Of a stretch of DNA of 64,000 bases, positions 53,374-62,259 are shown piece after piece; within the stretch, counting starts at the first letter, position 1, and every line of letters starts with the position of its first letter. This DNA comes from Putridiphycobacter roseus. GTDB lineage: Bacteria; Bacteroidota; Bacteroidia; Flavobacteriales_D; Crocinitomicaceae. The stretch lies in the NCBI RefSeq assembly GCF_003234935.1, contig NZ_QKSB01000002.1, positions 124,001 to 188,000 of the forward strand, given 5' to 3'. The position numbers were made by a program, and so were the translations under genes. The notes below the pieces were generated by a model. That model was given only the letters and a program-made list of their open reading frames with translations, was not told the origin of the DNA and searched no databases.

Positions 53374-54614
53374 TATTGTTTCATCACTTTTTTGACCACT
53401 AGTTGTGCTTCCGATTGAATTTTAATAAAATAAACTCCTTTAGACGCATCCGATAAATCAATGTTTTGTACCGACTTAGTTTGTCTAAATTGTTGCATGA
53501 CCTTACCGGTTATATTTACAATTTCTATGCTTGCATTAATAGGCGCTAATAATTGAAATTGATCTTGAAATGGATTGGGAAAAACAGCCACTTTAATAGT
53601 GGTATTTTCTATACCTAATTGTGTGATATTAACGCTTTGCTCATAAGTCGCTTGTCTTCCACAATACTTAGCCGTTAACTTCACTTGAAAAGTTCCAGTT
53701 TGGTTATAAGTATGTGTTGGGTTTTCAAGGTTAGAAGAGTTGTTGTCACCAAAATCCCAAGCATATTCGTAAGCGTGCTCGCTCAAATTATTGAAGGTAA
53801 CATCACTGGCATTAATGGTAAAATTAAAGGCCGCAACTGGTGCAGTATAATCGAAAATAGGACTTGTAGCAGCATACACTACTTGGTCGGCAACACCTTT
53901 CAGGTAGTTTGCTTCCAATTGCGTCATGCCATTTGGTAAAAAAGTATTGGCTTGCGATTGGGTTTCAAAAATTAAATCGTTAAAAATACAGGCCGCTAAA
54001 TAAGAACCGAAGATGGACGGATGTGAACCGTCGCCTGCGTACAACTGACTGTGAGACACTATTGGATTGGGGTCGTTAAAAACGACATTAAAACCTAAAC
54101 CAACAGGACTTAACATGCCATCATTTACTTTGGTCATGTGTTCGTATGCGTTAAACAAACGTTGATTCATTTTTGAAAAGGTATTGATAGAATCCCATTG
54201 AGGATCGCCATTCAACCTGCCCCAAGTATTAAAAAACATTGGAATGGCACAAGCATTTGCAGCGCGAATAGAATCACACAATATTTTTGCTTTCGGATAA
54301 ACGTCAGTAATGACTTGCGCATATGGAAAAGAAGGTGCTTGACTTTGGTCCTGCAAAACCACAAAATCCCATGTATTGGCTGCAATTACACTCAAACTAG
54401 TTGTGTTAGTGGAATGTCCGTTTAAAGTGTATCCGCCCGGTGTATTTTGTTGGTGTACTAAATCATCCCCTTGGTGATTTGCCAAACTGTCAATCAAACT
54501 TGGTAAATCATTCACATACGTGTAACTATTGCCTAAAAAAGCTACTTTTTTAGTGGTTTGTGCAAAGATGCTACATGGTAATAAGAAGAGTAATAAGTAA
54601 GCTATTTTTTTCAC
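53373..54614 (-). CDS. Secreted SGNH-like hydrolase with PKD and T9SS domains
   Basis: I start at the GTG at 54614 (VKKIAYLLLFLLPCSIFAQ), which gives a signal peptide; the open frame reaches 54689 but adds unlikely residues. The catalytic domain has VAFLGNSYTYVNDLPSLID with the GNS nucleophile block and GDGSHPSIFGSYLAACI with the DxxH block, as in DUF4886/SGNH-like esterases. Then a PKD domain (YEYAWDFGDNNSS, ENPTHTYNQTGTFQVKLT) and a type A sorting domain (VAVFPNPFQDQFQL, GVYFIKIQSE) follow. The enzyme probably deacetylates a sugar or ester outside the cell. Confidence 0.85.
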   Translation of the reverse strand: MKKIAYLLLFLLPCSIFAQTTKKVAFLGNSYTYVNDLPSLIDSLANHQGDDLVHQQNTPGGYTLNGHSTNTTSLSVIAANTWDFVVLQDQSQAPSFPYAQVITDVYPKAKILCDSIRAANACAIPMFFNTWGRLNGDPQWDSINTFSKMNQRLFNAYEHMTKVNDGMLSPVGLGFNVVFNDPNPIVSHSQLYAGDGSHPSIFGSYLAACIFNDLIFETQSQANTFLPNGMTQLEANYLKGVADQVVYAATSPIFDYTAPVAAFNFTINASDVTFNNLSEHAYEYAWDFGDNNSSNLENPTHTYNQTGTFQVKLTAKYCGRQATYEQSVNITQLGIENTTIKVAVFPNPFQDQFQLLAPINASIEIVNITGKVMQQFRQTKSVQNIDLSDASKGVYFIKIQSEAQLVVKKVMKQ

Positions 54615-54697
54615 GAGACTGATTTGAAAGCTATACGGACGACCATTGCAATAGGTTGCTTCATTACAAATAGTTTTTCCAATAAACACAAATTACA

Positions 54698-55945
54698 TCA
54701 CCCAATAAAACCTACGCCTGCCGTAGTATTGGTTTTTACATCAATTAAAACAAAGGCCCCGTTTTGTTTATTATCGGCATAATTATCGCTATAAATTGCT
54801 TGATTTAATTTAAAGGATACTTGTCCTATTTGGTTAATTTTTAAATTTTCAATCGCCTTTTCTTCCATAGACAAGTCAGGTTTAACAAGAGATTTTAAAG
54901 CAGTTACTTTTGCTAAAACCTGATGAACACCATGTTGTAATATGTACTTCGAAGTTAAATCTAAAGGTGTTTGGTCCATCCAACAAATGGTTGCCTCCAC
55001 TGTTTTCGACGTGTTAGGAAGTTCATTATATTTCACAATCATATCCCCTCGACTTACATTCACATCATCTGTTAAACTAATAGCAATAGAATCACCAGCA
55101 TTGGCTATATCATACGTTTGATTATAAAATTGAATTTTTTCAATGGTAGAGGAAGTGCCAGAAGGCAATACCGTTACTTTATCACCAACCGCTAACGCTC
55201 CACCATATAACTTACCGGCATACCCTCTATAGTCATGAAATTTTTCAGACTTTGGTCGAATCACGGTTTGTACAGGAAAACGGGCTTGACTTTTTTCAAA
55301 TACTGCCCCCACCTCTATGGACTCCAAATGTGATAATAAAGTTTCCCCTTTGTACCATGGCATTTTATCTGAAAAGTCGACCACATTATCTCCCTTTAAC
55401 GCACTCAATGGAATAAAGGTTAATTTTTGGTTTTGATAGGCGTTGGATTTTGAAATTTTTAAAATTTCTGCTTTAATTTCTTCGTATTTATCTTCCGAAT
55501 AATCGACTAAATCCATTTTATTGATGGCCACCACAACATCTTTAATTCTTAATAAAGCATTTATGTAAAAGTGTCTTTTGGTCTGCTCTACTACCCCATG
55601 CCTCGCATCCACTAATATTATTGCCATTTGAGAAGTAGATGCCCCTGTGACCATATTTCTAGTATATTCAATATGCCCAGGAGTATCAGCAATAATATAA
55701 CTTTTATTTTTGGTGGCCCAATATATATGTGCCACATCAATAGTAATACCTTGTTCTCTTTCCGCCATTAAGCCATCTGTTGCCATTGAAAAATCGAGGT
55801 AATCGTATCCTTTTTTTTGACTGCTTTTTTCTATGGCTTCTAATTTATCATCTGTCAGTGATTTAGTGTCGTACAATAAGCGACCAATTAAGGTACTTTT
55901 TCCATCATCTACACTACCTGCTGTTGCTATTTTTAATACTTGCAT
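54698..55945 (-). CDS. cysN: Sulfate adenylyltransferase subunit 1 (GTPase)
   Basis: GTPase subunit that drives synthesis of APS from sulfate and ATP with CysD. Its GTP-binding motifs are GSVDDGKST (G1), DTPGHIEY (G3) and NKMD (G4), followed by EF-Tu-like beta domains (VRPKSEKFHDYRGYAGKLYGG). The 415-residue length shows that there is no fused CysC (APS kinase) domain. It lies 11 bases after cysD and is last in the DUF2061-cysH-cysD-cysN operon. Confidence 0.96.
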   Translation of the reverse strand: MQVLKIATAGSVDDGKSTLIGRLLYDTKSLTDDKLEAIEKSSQKKGYDYLDFSMATDGLMAEREQGITIDVAHIYWATKNKSYIIADTPGHIEYTRNMVTGASTSQMAIILVDARHGVVEQTKRHFYINALLRIKDVVVAINKMDLVDYSEDKYEEIKAEILKISKSNAYQNQKLTFIPLSALKGDNVVDFSDKMPWYKGETLLSHLESIEVGAVFEKSQARFPVQTVIRPKSEKFHDYRGYAGKLYGGALAVGDKVTVLPSGTSSTIEKIQFYNQTYDIANAGDSIAISLTDDVNVSRGDMIVKYNELPNTSKTVEATICWMDQTPLDLTSKYILQHGVHQVLAKVTALKSLVKPDLSMEEKAIENLKINQIGQVSFKLNQAIYSDNYADNKQNGAFVLIDVKTNTTAGVGFIG

Positions 55946-55956
55946 TTTATTAATCT

Positions 55957-56859
55957 TTAAAAGTAACCTTGTTTTTTTCTTTGTTCCATAGCGCCTTCTG
56001 AGCGTTTATCATCTATCCTTGCCCCGCGTTCAGATATGGTAGAGGCTTGAATTTCTTCCACCACTTTAGCAATAGTGGTGGCTCCCGAAATTACTGCAGC
56101 GGTACAACTCATGTCTCCTACGGTTCTAAATCGTACTTGTCTCGTTGTTACTGCTTCGCTTTCTTCTCTAAAAACAACCACATCATTTGCCGTCCAAATC
56201 ATACCATCTCTAATAAATGTCTTTCTTTCGTGTGCAAAATAAATGGATGGAATTTCAATATCTTCCGTTTTAATGTATTGCCAAACGTCTAATTCTGTCC
56301 AATTAGAAATTGGGAATACCCTTACATTTTGTCCTAGTTCAATTTTACCATTCAACATGTCGAAAACTTCCGGTCGTTGGTTCTTTTCGTCCCATTGTCC
56401 AAAATCATCTCTCACCGAAAAAATACGCTCTTTGGCTCTAGCCTTTTCTTCATCTCTCCTTGCACCGCCAATGCAGGCATCAAATCCATATTCTTCAATA
56501 GCATCCAAAAGTGTTTCGGTTTGGAGCATATTTCTACTGGCATATCTACCAGTTTCTTCTTTTACTTTACCTTGATCAATATTGTCCTGTACCTGTCTTA
56601 CAATTAATTCCAGACCAAGCTCTTTGGCCAATTTATCTCTAAATTCAATCGTTTCAGGAAAGTTATGGCCCGTGTCGATATGTAAAAGAGGAAATGGAAT
56701 TTTTGCAGGATAAAAAGCTTTCTGCGCTAATCTTACCAAGGTTATAGAATCCTTGCCTCCCGAAAAAAGTAAGACTGGTTTTTCAAATTGTGCCACCACT
56801 TCTCGAAAAATATAAATGGATTCGCTTTCTAAGGGATTAATATTTAACTTTCTTTTCAT
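55957..56859 (-). CDS. cysD: Sulfate adenylyltransferase subunit 2
   Basis: Catalytic subunit of ATP sulfurylase. The PP-loop is LLFSGGKDSITLVRL at about residue 30, and the C-terminal GGARRDEEKARAKERIFS and MEQRKKQGYF ending are typical of CysD. At 300 residues it has normal length. It follows cysH after 5 bases and precedes cysN by 11, so all are on one message. Confidence 0.96.
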   Translation of the reverse strand: MKRKLNINPLESESIYIFREVVAQFEKPVLLFSGGKDSITLVRLAQKAFYPAKIPFPLLHIDTGHNFPETIEFRDKLAKELGLELIVRQVQDNIDQGKVKEETGRYASRNMLQTETLLDAIEEYGFDACIGGARRDEEKARAKERIFSVRDDFGQWDEKNQRPEVFDMLNGKIELGQNVRVFPISNWTELDVWQYIKTEDIEIPSIYFAHERKTFIRDGMIWTANDVVVFREESEAVTTRQVRFRTVGDMSCTAAVISGATTIAKVVEEIQASTISERGARIDDKRSEGAMEQRKKQGYF

Positions 56860-56864
56860 GTATT

Positions 56865-57476
56865 TTAATTATGAATGCCACATTCTCTATTGTTCAACAC
56901 CTTTGTTGGATCGAAATATTTAAACTCGTTAGGTATTTTATTCAATTTTAAGTAATCGTCCAATTCTTCGTCCGACCAATAATAAAAAGGACTAATTTTA
57001 AGTACATTATCCTTTCCTTGTGAAACAATTCCAATGCTATCTCTAAAGGCAGTTTGCCCTTGACGAAGATTAGTAAACCAAACATCAGGATTGTTTGCCG
57101 CCATAGCCCTTCGAAAAGGCTCCAATTTAACTTGCTCTGAAAATAACTCGTGTGCTTTGGTATCTACTTCCGGAATTCCCATTATTACATCTCTATATCC
57201 CTTCGTTTGTTGTGGAACATATAAATGGATATTTAAATCGAATAAGGCCATCAAATCCTTTGCATGTCGGTAAGTGTTTGGCGTATTATAGCCCGTATCG
57301 CACCAAATGACTTTAATGTCTTTTTTCACTTTAGTCACCGCATGTAATATGGCACCTTCATAAGGTCTAAAATTGGTGGTTATTACTGGATCAATGGCAT
57401 TTACCAACGCCCAAATTATAATATCGTGTGGGGTTTGGTTTTTGAGTTCTTCGTTAATCGCTTCTAAATTTATCAT
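56865..57476 (-). CDS. cysH: Phosphoadenylyl-sulfate reductase
   Basis: Reduces PAPS (or APS) to sulfite. The 203-residue protein has the PAPS-reductase fold (DIIIWALVNAIDPVIT, VIWCDTGYNTPNTY) and the C-terminal active site RECGIHN. I see only two Cys, one in WCDTG and the active Cys, so the Cys-Cys pairs that hold the 4Fe-4S cluster of APS-type enzymes are absent. That favours PAPS as substrate, which would need an APS kinase (cysC) not found in this window. It is the second gene of the sulfate operon, 9 bases after DUF2061. Confidence 0.92.
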   Translation of the reverse strand: MINLEAINEELKNQTPHDIIIWALVNAIDPVITTNFRPYEGAILHAVTKVKKDIKVIWCDTGYNTPNTYRHAKDLMALFDLNIHLYVPQQTKGYRDVIMGIPEVDTKAHELFSEQVKLEPFRRAMAANNPDVWFTNLRQGQTAFRDSIGIVSQGKDNVLKISPFYYWSDEELDDYLKLNKIPNEFKYFDPTKVLNNRECGIHN

Positions 57477-57485
57477 TTTATACTT

Positions 57486-57737
57486 TTATTTCCCCCAGCT
57501 AATGGTATTCCACATGCGTTCATGCAAAAAATAAAGTAGCATTTTAGTCAACAATTCAATAGCTCCTATCGAAAAAGCTAGAGAAAGCGTTCCGGTAACA
57601 AACCAGGATATTAAAACGGTATCTATTGTGCCAACTGTACGCCAACTGATAGATTTGATAATGCTCCGTATTGGTTTTTCAGAGGATTTATCTGTACTAT
57701 AATTAGTCTTGTTTGGAGAAGTTTGTGTTAATAACAT
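57486..57737 (-). CDS. DUF2061 membrane protein of the sulfate operon
   Basis: An 83-residue protein with the DUF2061 core RSIIKSISWRTVGTIDTVLIS, two transmembrane segments and ERMWNTISWGK at the end. DUF2061 proteins occur in sulfate assimilation operons, and a role in sulfate or related anion handling is proposed but not shown. It is the first gene of the cysHDN operon, directly behind the palindrome at 57754. The N-terminal 15 residues are polar and possibly extra. Confidence 0.9.
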   Translation of the reverse strand: MLLTQTSPNKTNYSTDKSSEKPIRSIIKSISWRTVGTIDTVLISWFVTGTLSLAFSIGAIELLTKMLLYFLHERMWNTISWGK

Positions 57738-57753
57738 TTACTTAATCTATTTA

Positions 57754-57790
57754 CCCTATAGTTTTAGTAGGGAATACAGACACAAAGTTA
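57754..57790 (-). promoter_or_regulatory. cys operon promoter with palindromic site
   Basis: CCCTA-N9-TAGGG (57754-57772), just downstream of a TAACTTTG -7 box (57783-57790 on the minus strand). A regulator bound there would cover the transcription start. The neighbouring Rrf2 gene is the likely regulator. The palindrome lies 17-35 bases before the DUF2061 ATG. Confidence 0.5.
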
Positions 57791-57857
57791 TCTTTTTTTA
57801 TTTATATTCCTTCTTAAAAAATATTAAAAAGTTTTAAAGACAACCTAAACAATTAGT

Positions 57858-58265
57858 TTACAGAATATCAGCTAGTGTATTATTTTTTAGAGTTTTTAAA
57901 GTACTGTCCCTAATCTGTACCATTAATTTGTGTACAGAACAAGCTGCTTCATCCGGACAATCCTCACATTTTTCGTAATAATTTAAGCTGGCACATGGCA
58001 GCATGGCAATGGGTCCTTCTAATTGTCGGATAACATCCGTCATTAAAATTTCAACGGGTGGTTTAATAAAATAATACCCACCTCCTTTGCCTTTTTTCGA
58101 GCCTAAAAATCCCGCTTTTTTTAACGTCAACAATATACTTTCTAAAAATTTATGCGAAATATTTTCACTTTCTGAAATAGTCGCTACTTGCACTGGCAAA
58201 TTGGAAGTTTGCTTAGCCATAAAGGAAAGTGCCTTTAGCCCATATTTTGTTTTCTTTGAAAGCAT
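57858..58265 (-). CDS. Rrf2 family transcriptional regulator
   Basis: A 135-residue winged-helix protein: MLSKKTKYGLKALSFMAKQ, the HTH QVATISESENISHKFLESILLTLKKAG, and the basic wing GSKKGKGGGYYFIKPP. The C-terminal part has four cysteines in PCASLNYYEKCEDCPDEAACSVH, like the Fe-S ligands of IscR-type regulators, so iron-sulfur or redox sensing is plausible. It lies upstream of DUF2061-cysHDN on the same strand with a 120-base gap carrying a palindrome. Such Rrf2 proteins (CymR-like) often control cysteine synthesis. Confidence 0.92.
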   Translation of the reverse strand: MLSKKTKYGLKALSFMAKQTSNLPVQVATISESENISHKFLESILLTLKKAGFLGSKKGKGGGYYFIKPPVEILMTDVIRQLEGPIAMLPCASLNYYEKCEDCPDEAACSVHKLMVQIRDSTLKTLKNNTLADIL

Positions 58266-58411
58266 ATAACAAATATAATTAATCTATTCCAAACCAATGA
58301 TGCCCTCCAACATATTAAAGGTCTAGCTTATTAAGCCATAATTATTAGATGAGTATAGAGAAAGCAATACAAAACAGCAGGTTTTATATTGCTTTTTAGT
58401 TAAGTGATATT

Positions 58412-59113
58412 TTATATATCGAAGGTTAATATTACGGACAATGGGGCATCAAAGTATCCATTAATACTTTTTAACTCATCCAATTCTTTGTCCTCCACTA
58501 TAGGAACGTAATCATTCAACGGAATATACTTAATTGTTTCTTTGGATTTTGTCATACTAATGGAGAAATTAGCTTCTGTCGTCAAACTTAAACGCGGCGT
58601 TATTTTAAATCTAAAACCCAGTAAAGGAGCAATACCTATGGTCTCGGTATTATACTCCCTGCCTAGAGAATATTGATATTCATAGGTATAATTATCATCC
58701 CTAAATTGGCCATAACTTGCTCTAAAGTCAACCCCATAAAAAGCTTGCCAACGTTTACTGATGTCTGTTTTAAATTCCCAACCCAACCTTAAGTTTAAGG
58801 TTTTCGTAAATCGTTTTCTAATGGTAGAATCCCCATAATATAAATTTTGGAATTCATTTTCTGCATAAAGTCCCCCAGCCCCAAACCTAATGTTACCTAC
58901 ATTCATTTTATATCTGTAGGTAAACTGGTAAATAGGATATTGGAAATCTGATTCACCAGTGATATTGGTAAACTTTTTAATAAAACCTGTGGCATCTAGT
59001 CCAATTTCATGGTGACGCACTGTTTCCCAATCTGCTGCTGCTTTTTCATTTTGAGAAAAGGCTTGACCTGTTCCAAGAAAAAGACAAATACTTATAGACC
59101 ATAATTTCATCAT
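58412..59113 (-). CDS. Outer-membrane beta-barrel protein, function unknown
   Basis: A 233-residue protein with signal peptide (MMKLWSISICLFLGTGQAFSQ). The mature part shows alternating amphipathic strands (NVGNIRFGAGGLYAEN, WQAFYGVDFRASYGQF, IGIAPLLGFRFKITPRLSLTTEANFS) and ends in a strand (LSVILTFDI) with terminal Ile. This is an eight- to ten-stranded barrel of a Bacteroidota family without a name that I recall. It stands alone. Confidence 0.7.
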   Translation of the reverse strand: MMKLWSISICLFLGTGQAFSQNEKAAADWETVRHHEIGLDATGFIKKFTNITGESDFQYPIYQFTYRYKMNVGNIRFGAGGLYAENEFQNLYYGDSTIRKRFTKTLNLRLGWEFKTDISKRWQAFYGVDFRASYGQFRDDNYTYEYQYSLGREYNTETIGIAPLLGFRFKITPRLSLTTEANFSISMTKSKETIKYIPLNDYVPIVEDKELDELKSINGYFDAPLSVILTFDI

Positions 59114-59188
59114 CCTTATTTTTTGTTAAATGTTTTTTACAAGAACGATAAAAATTTTTAAATATTGTAAATCAAAAAGTTATTATTA

Positions 59189-59737
59189 TTAATTAAAAAA
59201 AAGCTGTCGCTCTTTATGGATAGCACCATGAAAAAAAAGGAGGTGCGTATTCACCAAATTGATTTTCACAAAATCCATTACTTGACTTTCTGAACCCTTA
59301 AAAACCATATTAAAATCATATATTTTGTTCTTTTTAAGATGGCGTGCAAAATAAGATTCTTTATAATTCCCCTCAGCCAATGACACCCCATTTCCTATGC
59401 CTTGTTTTACGCTATAAACGATATTCATTTTTTTTATAACGCCCAATTCATAGTCTGCCAGACTAACTTTTTTCTTTATCTTCAAAAACAAGAAGCCTTT
59501 CGATTCCACGAAATAATTGACAGGCGAATGATTTATAAGTACTTCAGATTTTGCAAATAAAAGCCAACAACCTAAAAAAGTAAGCGGAAAAGTCAACAAT
59601 AAATAAAGCCCTATTTGTAAAACAGCAGCGGCATTAGAAAATAGACTAGAAAGTGGTAACAATCCCAATACAATTAACAAAATCCCCACTCCTTGTCCTG
59701 TTGGGGGATAAGTTTTTCCTTGTGGGTAAATAATCAC
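59189..59737 (-). CDS. Membrane protein of unknown function, coupled to rimO
   Basis: A 182-residue protein with two hydrophobic segments near the N-terminus (GVGILLIVLGLLPLSSLF and LQIGLYLLLTFPLTFLGCWLLF) and a soluble C-terminal part of about 100 residues (FVESKGFLFLKIKKKVSLADYELGVIKKMN). Its start overlaps the end of rimO by 4 bases, which implies coupling. No domain is recognised; the soluble part looks like a PH-like or DUF-type beta-rich domain. Confidence 0.66.
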   Translation of the reverse strand: MIIYPQGKTYPPTGQGVGILLIVLGLLPLSSLFSNAAAVLQIGLYLLLTFPLTFLGCWLLFAKSEVLINHSPVNYFVESKGFLFLKIKKKVSLADYELGVIKKMNIVYSVKQGIGNGVSLAEGNYKESYFARHLKKNKIYDFNMVFKGSESQVMDFVKINLVNTHLLFFHGAIHKERQLFFN

Positions 59738-61050
59738 TTCACCAAAGCACCGTACAAATCGTAATGGTCGGCATCAATAATTTCCACCATGGCAAAATCA
59801 CCGATAGAAATGTAAGTTTCATCATCCTTTTTCACCAATACTTCGTTGTCTACTTCTGGAGAATCGTATTCTGATCTACCAATAAAATAGTCACCTTCAA
59901 TTCTATCGAACAATACTTTTAAAGTACGGCCAATTTTCTCTTGGTTCAAGTCATAAGAAATTCCTGACTGTAATTCCATGATGGTTTCTGCTCTTTCATT
60001 TTTCAATTCCGCCGGAACGTCATCTTCAAAATTATAAGCGTGCGTATCTTCTTCGTGAGAGTATTGGAATACTCCCAAACGTTCGAAACGCATCTCTTCC
60101 ACCCATTCCATCATTTCGTCAAAATCGGCTTCAGTTTCACCTGGGTAACCAACAATTAAAGAAGTACGGATTGCGATTCCTGGTACCTTTACACGGATAT
60201 CGTTGATCAATGCAGTTGTTTTTTCTCTTGTAATCCCTCTACGCATGGCTTTTAACATGGCAGTTGAACCGTGTTGTAATGGCATATCTAAATAGAAACA
60301 GATGTTGTCGTATTTATTCATTACATCAAACACATCCATTGGGAAACCAGCAGGGAATGCATAGTGTAGACGAATCCACTCAATACCTTCAACTTGCGCT
60401 AAGTTTTCTAATAGTTCTGCTAAATTTCTTTTTTTGTAGATATCTAAACCGTAATAAGTCAAATCTTGAGCAATCAAAATAAGCTCTTTTACTCCTTTTG
60501 CTGCTAAGCTTTTAGCTGAAGCAACCAAGTCTTCGATTGGTGTAGAAACGTGCTTACCTCTCATTAAAGGAATGGCACAAAAAGAACAAGGTCTATCACA
60601 ACCTTCCGCAATTTTAAAATAAGCGTAATGAGAAGGAGTGGTCAACAAACGTTCTCCTACTAATTCTTTTTTATAATCTGCTTTTAATGTTTTTAATAAT
60701 CTCGGTAAATCTCTTGTTCCAAAATAGCCATCCACTTGCGGGATTTCTGTTTCCAATTCGTCCTTATAACGTTGCGACAAACATCCTGTAACATAAATTT
60801 TATCTACTGAACCTTCATTTTTTGCATCTACATAACGCAAAATAGTATCAATAGATTCTTGTTTTGCATTGTCGATAAAACCACAAGTGTTGATCACTAC
60901 AATTTCAGAATCATCTTGTTTGGCTTCATGCTCTACTTCAAACTTATTGGCAACCAATTGCGTCATCAATACTTCTGAATCAAAAGTGTTTTTTGAGCAA
61001 CCTAAAGTTACAATATTCACTTTATTTTTACGGAGTGTTTTAGTTTTCAA
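59734..61050 (-). CDS. rimO: Ribosomal protein S12 methylthiotransferase
   Basis: Radical-SAM enzyme that adds a methylthio group to Asp89 of ribosomal protein S12. The N-terminal UPF0004 domain starts NIVTLGCSKNTFDSEVLM (Cys for the second cluster), with further Cys in INTCGF and VTGCLSQ; the radical SAM motif is CDRPCSFCAIP; and a TRAM domain is at the C-terminus (KIGRTLKVLFDRIEG). The 438-residue length matches. It follows ftsY by 24 bases. Confidence 0.96.
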   Translation of the reverse strand: MKTKTLRKNKVNIVTLGCSKNTFDSEVLMTQLVANKFEVEHEAKQDDSEIVVINTCGFIDNAKQESIDTILRYVDAKNEGSVDKIYVTGCLSQRYKDELETEIPQVDGYFGTRDLPRLLKTLKADYKKELVGERLLTTPSHYAYFKIAEGCDRPCSFCAIPLMRGKHVSTPIEDLVASAKSLAAKGVKELILIAQDLTYYGLDIYKKRNLAELLENLAQVEGIEWIRLHYAFPAGFPMDVFDVMNKYDNICFYLDMPLQHGSTAMLKAMRRGITREKTTALINDIRVKVPGIAIRTSLIVGYPGETEADFDEMMEWVEEMRFERLGVFQYSHEEDTHAYNFEDDVPAELKNERAETIMELQSGISYDLNQEKIGRTLKVLFDRIEGDYFIGRSEYDSPEVDNEVLVKKDDETYISIGDFAMVEIIDADHYDLYGALVK

Positions 61051-61074
61051 AACAGCTTATTTTTACGTGTGAAA

Positions 61075-62028
61075 TTAATTAAAAAGAGAATCTACAAATT
61101 CAACTTTATCAAAAAGTTGTAAATCGTTCATTCCTTCACCAACACCAATATATTTTACTGGTATTTTCATTTGATCAGAGATACCGATCACGACACCACC
61201 TTTGGCAGTACCGTCGAGTTTAGTTATTGCCAAAGCATTGATATCGGTCGCCAAAGAAAATTGTTTGGCTTGTTCGAATGCGTTTTGACCAGTTGAACCA
61301 TCTAAAACTAATAAAACTTCATGGGGTGCACCAGGCACAATTTTATCCATTACGTTTTTAATTTTCGATAATTCGTTCATTAAATTTACTTTGTTGTGCA
61401 ATCTACCGGCCGTATCGATAATCACGACATCTGCATTTTGCGCTTTGGCAGACTGCAAAGTATCGAACGCAACCGAAGCTGGATCGGCATTCATCCCTTG
61501 TTGTACAATAGGAACACCTACTCTATCTGCCCAAATAATTAATTGATCGACTGCAGCAGCACGAAAAGTATCACTGGCACCCAGCACTACTTTTTTACCC
61601 ATAGATTTAAATTGATGTGCTAGTTTTCCAATGGTGGTTGTTTTACCAACACCATTCACCCCAACCACCATAATTACGTAAGGTGTATTTTCGACTTCTG
61701 GAATAACGATACCATCTACACTTGAAGAATTATTCTCTTCGAGTAAATTAGCGATTTCAGCTTTTAAAATCCCATTTAATTCTTCAGTAGAAACATATTT
61801 ATCTTTGGCAACTTTGGCTTCAATTCTATCAATAATCTTTAATGTGGTTTCCACCCCAACATCCGAAGAGATTAAAACCTCTTCCAAATTATCCAAAACC
61901 TCAGCATCTACGCGTGATTTTCCAACCACCGTACGGGTCAGTTTACTTAAAAAACTTTTTTTTGTTTTTTCTAACCCCTTGTCTAACGACTCTTTTTTTT
62001 CTTTTGAGAAAAAATTAAAAATGCCCAT
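61075..62028 (-). CDS. ftsY: Signal recognition particle receptor FtsY
   Basis: GTPase that receives SRP-bound ribosomes at the inner membrane. The NG domain has GVNGVGKTTTIGKL (G1), DTFRAAAVDQL, DTAGRLHNK (G3), TKLDGTAKGG (G4 region) and GVGEGMNDLQLF (closing segment). At 317 residues it lacks the long acidic A domain of Proteobacteria, as is common in Bacteroidota. It lies 68 bases after DUF4295, with a hairpin in between, and upstream of rimO. Confidence 0.96.
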   Translation of the reverse strand: MGIFNFFSKEKKESLDKGLEKTKKSFLSKLTRTVVGKSRVDAEVLDNLEEVLISSDVGVETTLKIIDRIEAKVAKDKYVSTEELNGILKAEIANLLEENNSSSVDGIVIPEVENTPYVIMVVGVNGVGKTTTIGKLAHQFKSMGKKVVLGASDTFRAAAVDQLIIWADRVGVPIVQQGMNADPASVAFDTLQSAKAQNADVVIIDTAGRLHNKVNLMNELSKIKNVMDKIVPGAPHEVLLVLDGSTGQNAFEQAKQFSLATDINALAITKLDGTAKGGVVIGISDQMKIPVKYIGVGEGMNDLQLFDKVEFVDSLFN

Positions 62029-62045
62029 ATGTTTAAAATAAAAAA

Positions 62046-62072
62046 AGCTTCTCCCATTAAATGGAAGAAGCT
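62046..62072 (-). terminator. Hairpin with T run between DUF4295 and ftsY
   Basis: Stem AGCTTCT-x-CCAT with its complement, one mismatch, then a run of T on the minus strand, ending 18 bases before the ftsY ATG. It could end the rpmB-rpmG-DUF4295 message or act as an attenuator for ftsY-rimO. Confidence 0.65.
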
Positions 62073-62096
62073 AAATACATTATAACTTGTTGAAAA

Positions 62097-62252
62097 TTAC
62101 TTTCCAGTAAACCAACTTTTAATTTTGTCGTTATGTACAATTTCTTCCTTGAAACTATAAGCTCCAGTTTTTTCACTTTTGATCATCTTTACAACCTTAG
62201 TGTGCTCTTTACCACCACCGGTTTGTAAACTTGCAACTGTTTTCTTAGCCAT
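62097..62252 (-). CDS. DUF4295 small basic protein (ribosome-associated locus)
   Basis: A 51-residue protein that reads MAKKTVASLQTGGGKEHTK, then KMIKSEKTGAYSFKEEI and WFTGK. It fits the DUF4295 family, which in Bacteroidota always follows rpmB and rpmG. It is basic and may bind rRNA or be a ribosomal protein of this phylum; function is unproven. The gap to rpmG upstream is 7 bases. Confidence 0.85.
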   Translation of the reverse strand: MAKKTVASLQTGGGKEHTKVVKMIKSEKTGAYSFKEEIVHNDKIKSWFTGK

Positions 62253-62259
62253 GTCTTAA

